In this document: positions 62,771 through 64,000 of the stretch, one piece after another
Position numbering within the stretch: position 1 is the stretch's first letter
How the letters are laid out: each line of letters opens with the position of its first letter
Assembly (NCBI GenBank): GCA_029856045.1
Contig: JAHQWG010000016.1
Span: 163,921-227,920, forward strand
Source of the DNA: Promethearchaeia archaeon
GTDB taxonomy: Archaea; Asgardarchaeota; Lokiarchaeia; Sigyniarchaeales; SOKP01
Direction of reading: 5' to 3'
DNA: 64,000 nt
The notes under the pieces: generated by a model
The model's input: only the letters and a program-made list of their open reading frames with translations
Database searches by the model: none
Told to the model about the DNA's origin: nothing
Program-made: the position numbers and the translations under genes

Positions 62771-63991
62771 TTAAAGTGAAAAGTCTTGGTGTTTTGTGGG
62801 ATTAAATATTGTTTTATATTCTTTACCTTTAACTAGTAAAATAGGAGGTAATTTATATGGAAATCTATTAGAAAACGTCAAACAATAAGCACCTACATTA
62901 GAAATAAGAACTTTATCTCCAATCTTTAAAGTAGGAGTAAAATAATAATCTTTTGCTAGGACATCTTGATCAGAAGGAATTATACCCGCGATAGATGTTT
63001 TAACATTATAAGATTCGTTTAAATTATTCAAATTATAAAACCTTAAATTGCAACGTGCAAATTTAGGAACTATATGATTTCCTATATTAAGAAAAATCCA
63101 TCTATTATCAGTAATATTTATTATTTTAGAAATTATAATACCTGCATCACCAACTAGAAAGCGTCCTGGCTCAAAATAAACGTTTAAATGAGAAAAATTA
63201 AATTCTTGTAATATTTTCTTTACACTTAGTGCAAAATCTTCAAGTCTTTCCTTTTTAAATACGACAGCTTCAGGAAACCCTCCACCAAAATTTATGTTTT
63301 TTATATCAATAAGGAATTTTTTTCGTAATTTCTTTAAACTTGTTAATAAAGAAATACAATTTTTTTTCAAGAGATCGATACTATTCATCTGAGTACTAAA
63401 ATGAGAAAGAACTGTTGTTAATTCTATATTTTTGCACTCAGATAAAATTAGATATAATTTTTCTATTGTACTTTCATTAATTTCAACACCTAAACGTGCA
63501 TCATATTTCCCCGAATTGATTCTTAAACATATTTTTTGAGTTTTATTACAACTCTTTGCAAGTTCATTAATTCTTTTTATATCTGAGAGACTATAGGCTA
63601 TAATTTCTTTTATATTATTCTCTAGACATTTTAAAATTAACTGATCGGTTAAATATACCCCCCCTACAATTATTTTGTTAGGAGAAAAATTAAGATTTAA
63701 TGCTAATTCTAATTCAGGTAGACTAATAATTTCAGCGCCAAAATTTCCCTCTTTAATAATTCTACAAATTTCATGCAAGTAATTTGCTTTAAATGAATAA
63801 AACCCTTCATATCTTTCAAAATGTGAAGAAAATACATCATTAAAACTTTTTATATTATCTTTAATCCGGTTTTCTAAAAACACAAAATAAGGTGTCCTAA
63901 AATCTTTTTTCAAAATAGAGTATTCTAATTCATCAAAATAAAATTTACCTTGATCTTTCTTTAAATACGGATTTCCAGCTATAGTTTTCAT
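62771..63991 (-). CDS. PLP fold-III decarboxylase-like protein (LysA/ODC family)
   Basis: A 406-residue alanine-racemase-fold protein. The PLP lysine is K68 in YSFKANYLHEI; HFSTQMN, NFGGGFPEAV and EPGRFLVGDAG bind the cofactor phosphate and substrate; GAYCLTFSNRFPYK near the C terminus is the other active-site block. In diaminopimelate and ornithine decarboxylases a Cys in C-E-S/C-D-G accepts the substrate; here the equivalent segment reads GIIPSDQDVLAKD with no Cys, so substrate or reaction may differ (other amino acid, carrier-bound substrate, or racemisation). The start is complete and nine bases from the window end. It runs toward ftsZ on the same strand. Confidence 0.85.
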   Translation of the reverse strand: MKTIAGNPYLKKDQGKFYFDELEYSILKKDFRTPYFVFLENRIKDNIKSFNDVFSSHFERYEGFYSFKANYLHEICRIIKEGNFGAEIISLPELELALNLNFSPNKIIVGGVYLTDQLILKCLENNIKEIIAYSLSDIKRINELAKSCNKTQKICLRINSGKYDARLGVEINESTIEKLYLILSECKNIELTTVLSHFSTQMNSIDLLKKNCISLLTSLKKLRKKFLIDIKNINFGGGFPEAVVFKKERLEDFALSVKKILQEFNFSHLNVYFEPGRFLVGDAGIIISKIINITDNRWIFLNIGNHIVPKFARCNLRFYNLNNLNESYNVKTSIAGIIPSDQDVLAKDYYFTPTLKIGDKVLISNVGAYCLTFSNRFPYKLPPILLVKGKEYKTIFNPTKHQDFSL

Positions 63992-64000
63992 AATCTCATT

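Overview
The window is a very AT-rich chromosomal segment (roughly 27-30% G+C by eye) from an archaeon, most likely an Asgard (Promethearchaeota/Lokiarchaeia-like) lineage. The 16S rRNA gene is archaeal and has no 23S gene beside it. Four of the five tRNA genes clearly carry introns and the fifth almost certainly does. The gene content mixes archaeal housekeeping (thermosome, aIF1, aIF2-beta, NMD3, RIO1, Tsr3, RPA, FtsZ, methanofuran synthesis) with Asgard-typical eukaryote-like families: a Rab-like GTPase, MglA/Arf-like GTPases, several roadblock/LC7 proteins, a Get3-type ATPase, a V4R (Bet3/TRAPP-like) protein and a RING-like zinc protein. Lineage is inferred from gene content; no tree could be run.

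Layout. 1-6000: SRP RNA on the minus strand, a V4R protein, and a compact Tad/type IV pilus-like locus (secretion ATPase, TadB/TadC-like membrane protein, pilin-like protein) with a divergent Flp-like pilin. 6200-12000: two MglA-like GTPases, a coiled-coil protein, an uncharacterised partner and a tandem roadblock protein, with a box C/D sRNA in the gap at 7172-7239 whose guide is complementary to helix 69 of 23S rRNA. 12300-16000: 16S rRNA, an intron-bearing tRNA, two small proteins, and a YchF gene whose 5' end is broken at the P-loop. 16300-22700: a membrane-anchored HerA/VirB4-type ATPase, thermosome, Tsr3 and a roadblock protein. 22800-26010: tRNA-Leu, tRNA-Glu and tRNA-Asn, each with an extra D-loop intron, and between the last two a large GIY-YIG protein with NUMOD3-like repeats.

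26100-35200: Rab-like GTPase, aIF1, Pcm, a PfkB kinase, RPA, a HisA-like barrel with MfnB, a RING-like protein and ProC. 35300-42000: aconitase, two-subunit ATP-citrate lyase and isocitrate dehydrogenase form one co-directional citrate module. 42000-52200: a cPGS-like GTPase, a tungsten aldehyde oxidoreductase, a two-subunit amino-acid/opine dehydrogenase, ornithine carbamoyltransferase, carbamate kinase and ornithine aminotransferase suggest fermentation of arginine/ornithine/proline with ATP made from carbamoyl phosphate. 52400-64000: Get3, tRNA thiolation enzyme, a site-2 protease, initiator tRNA-Met, an RPA32-like protein, the aIF2-beta/DUF424/NMD3/RIO1/Dim2 ribosome-biogenesis block, FtsZ and a PLP fold-III decarboxylase-like protein.

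The signals most worth following are the D-loop introns at the same site in tRNA-Leu and tRNA-Glu with a free-standing GIY-YIG protein next door, the minimal pilus locus with an Flp-like pilin, the GTPase/roadblock neighbourhood with its unknown partners, and the disrupted ychF start.
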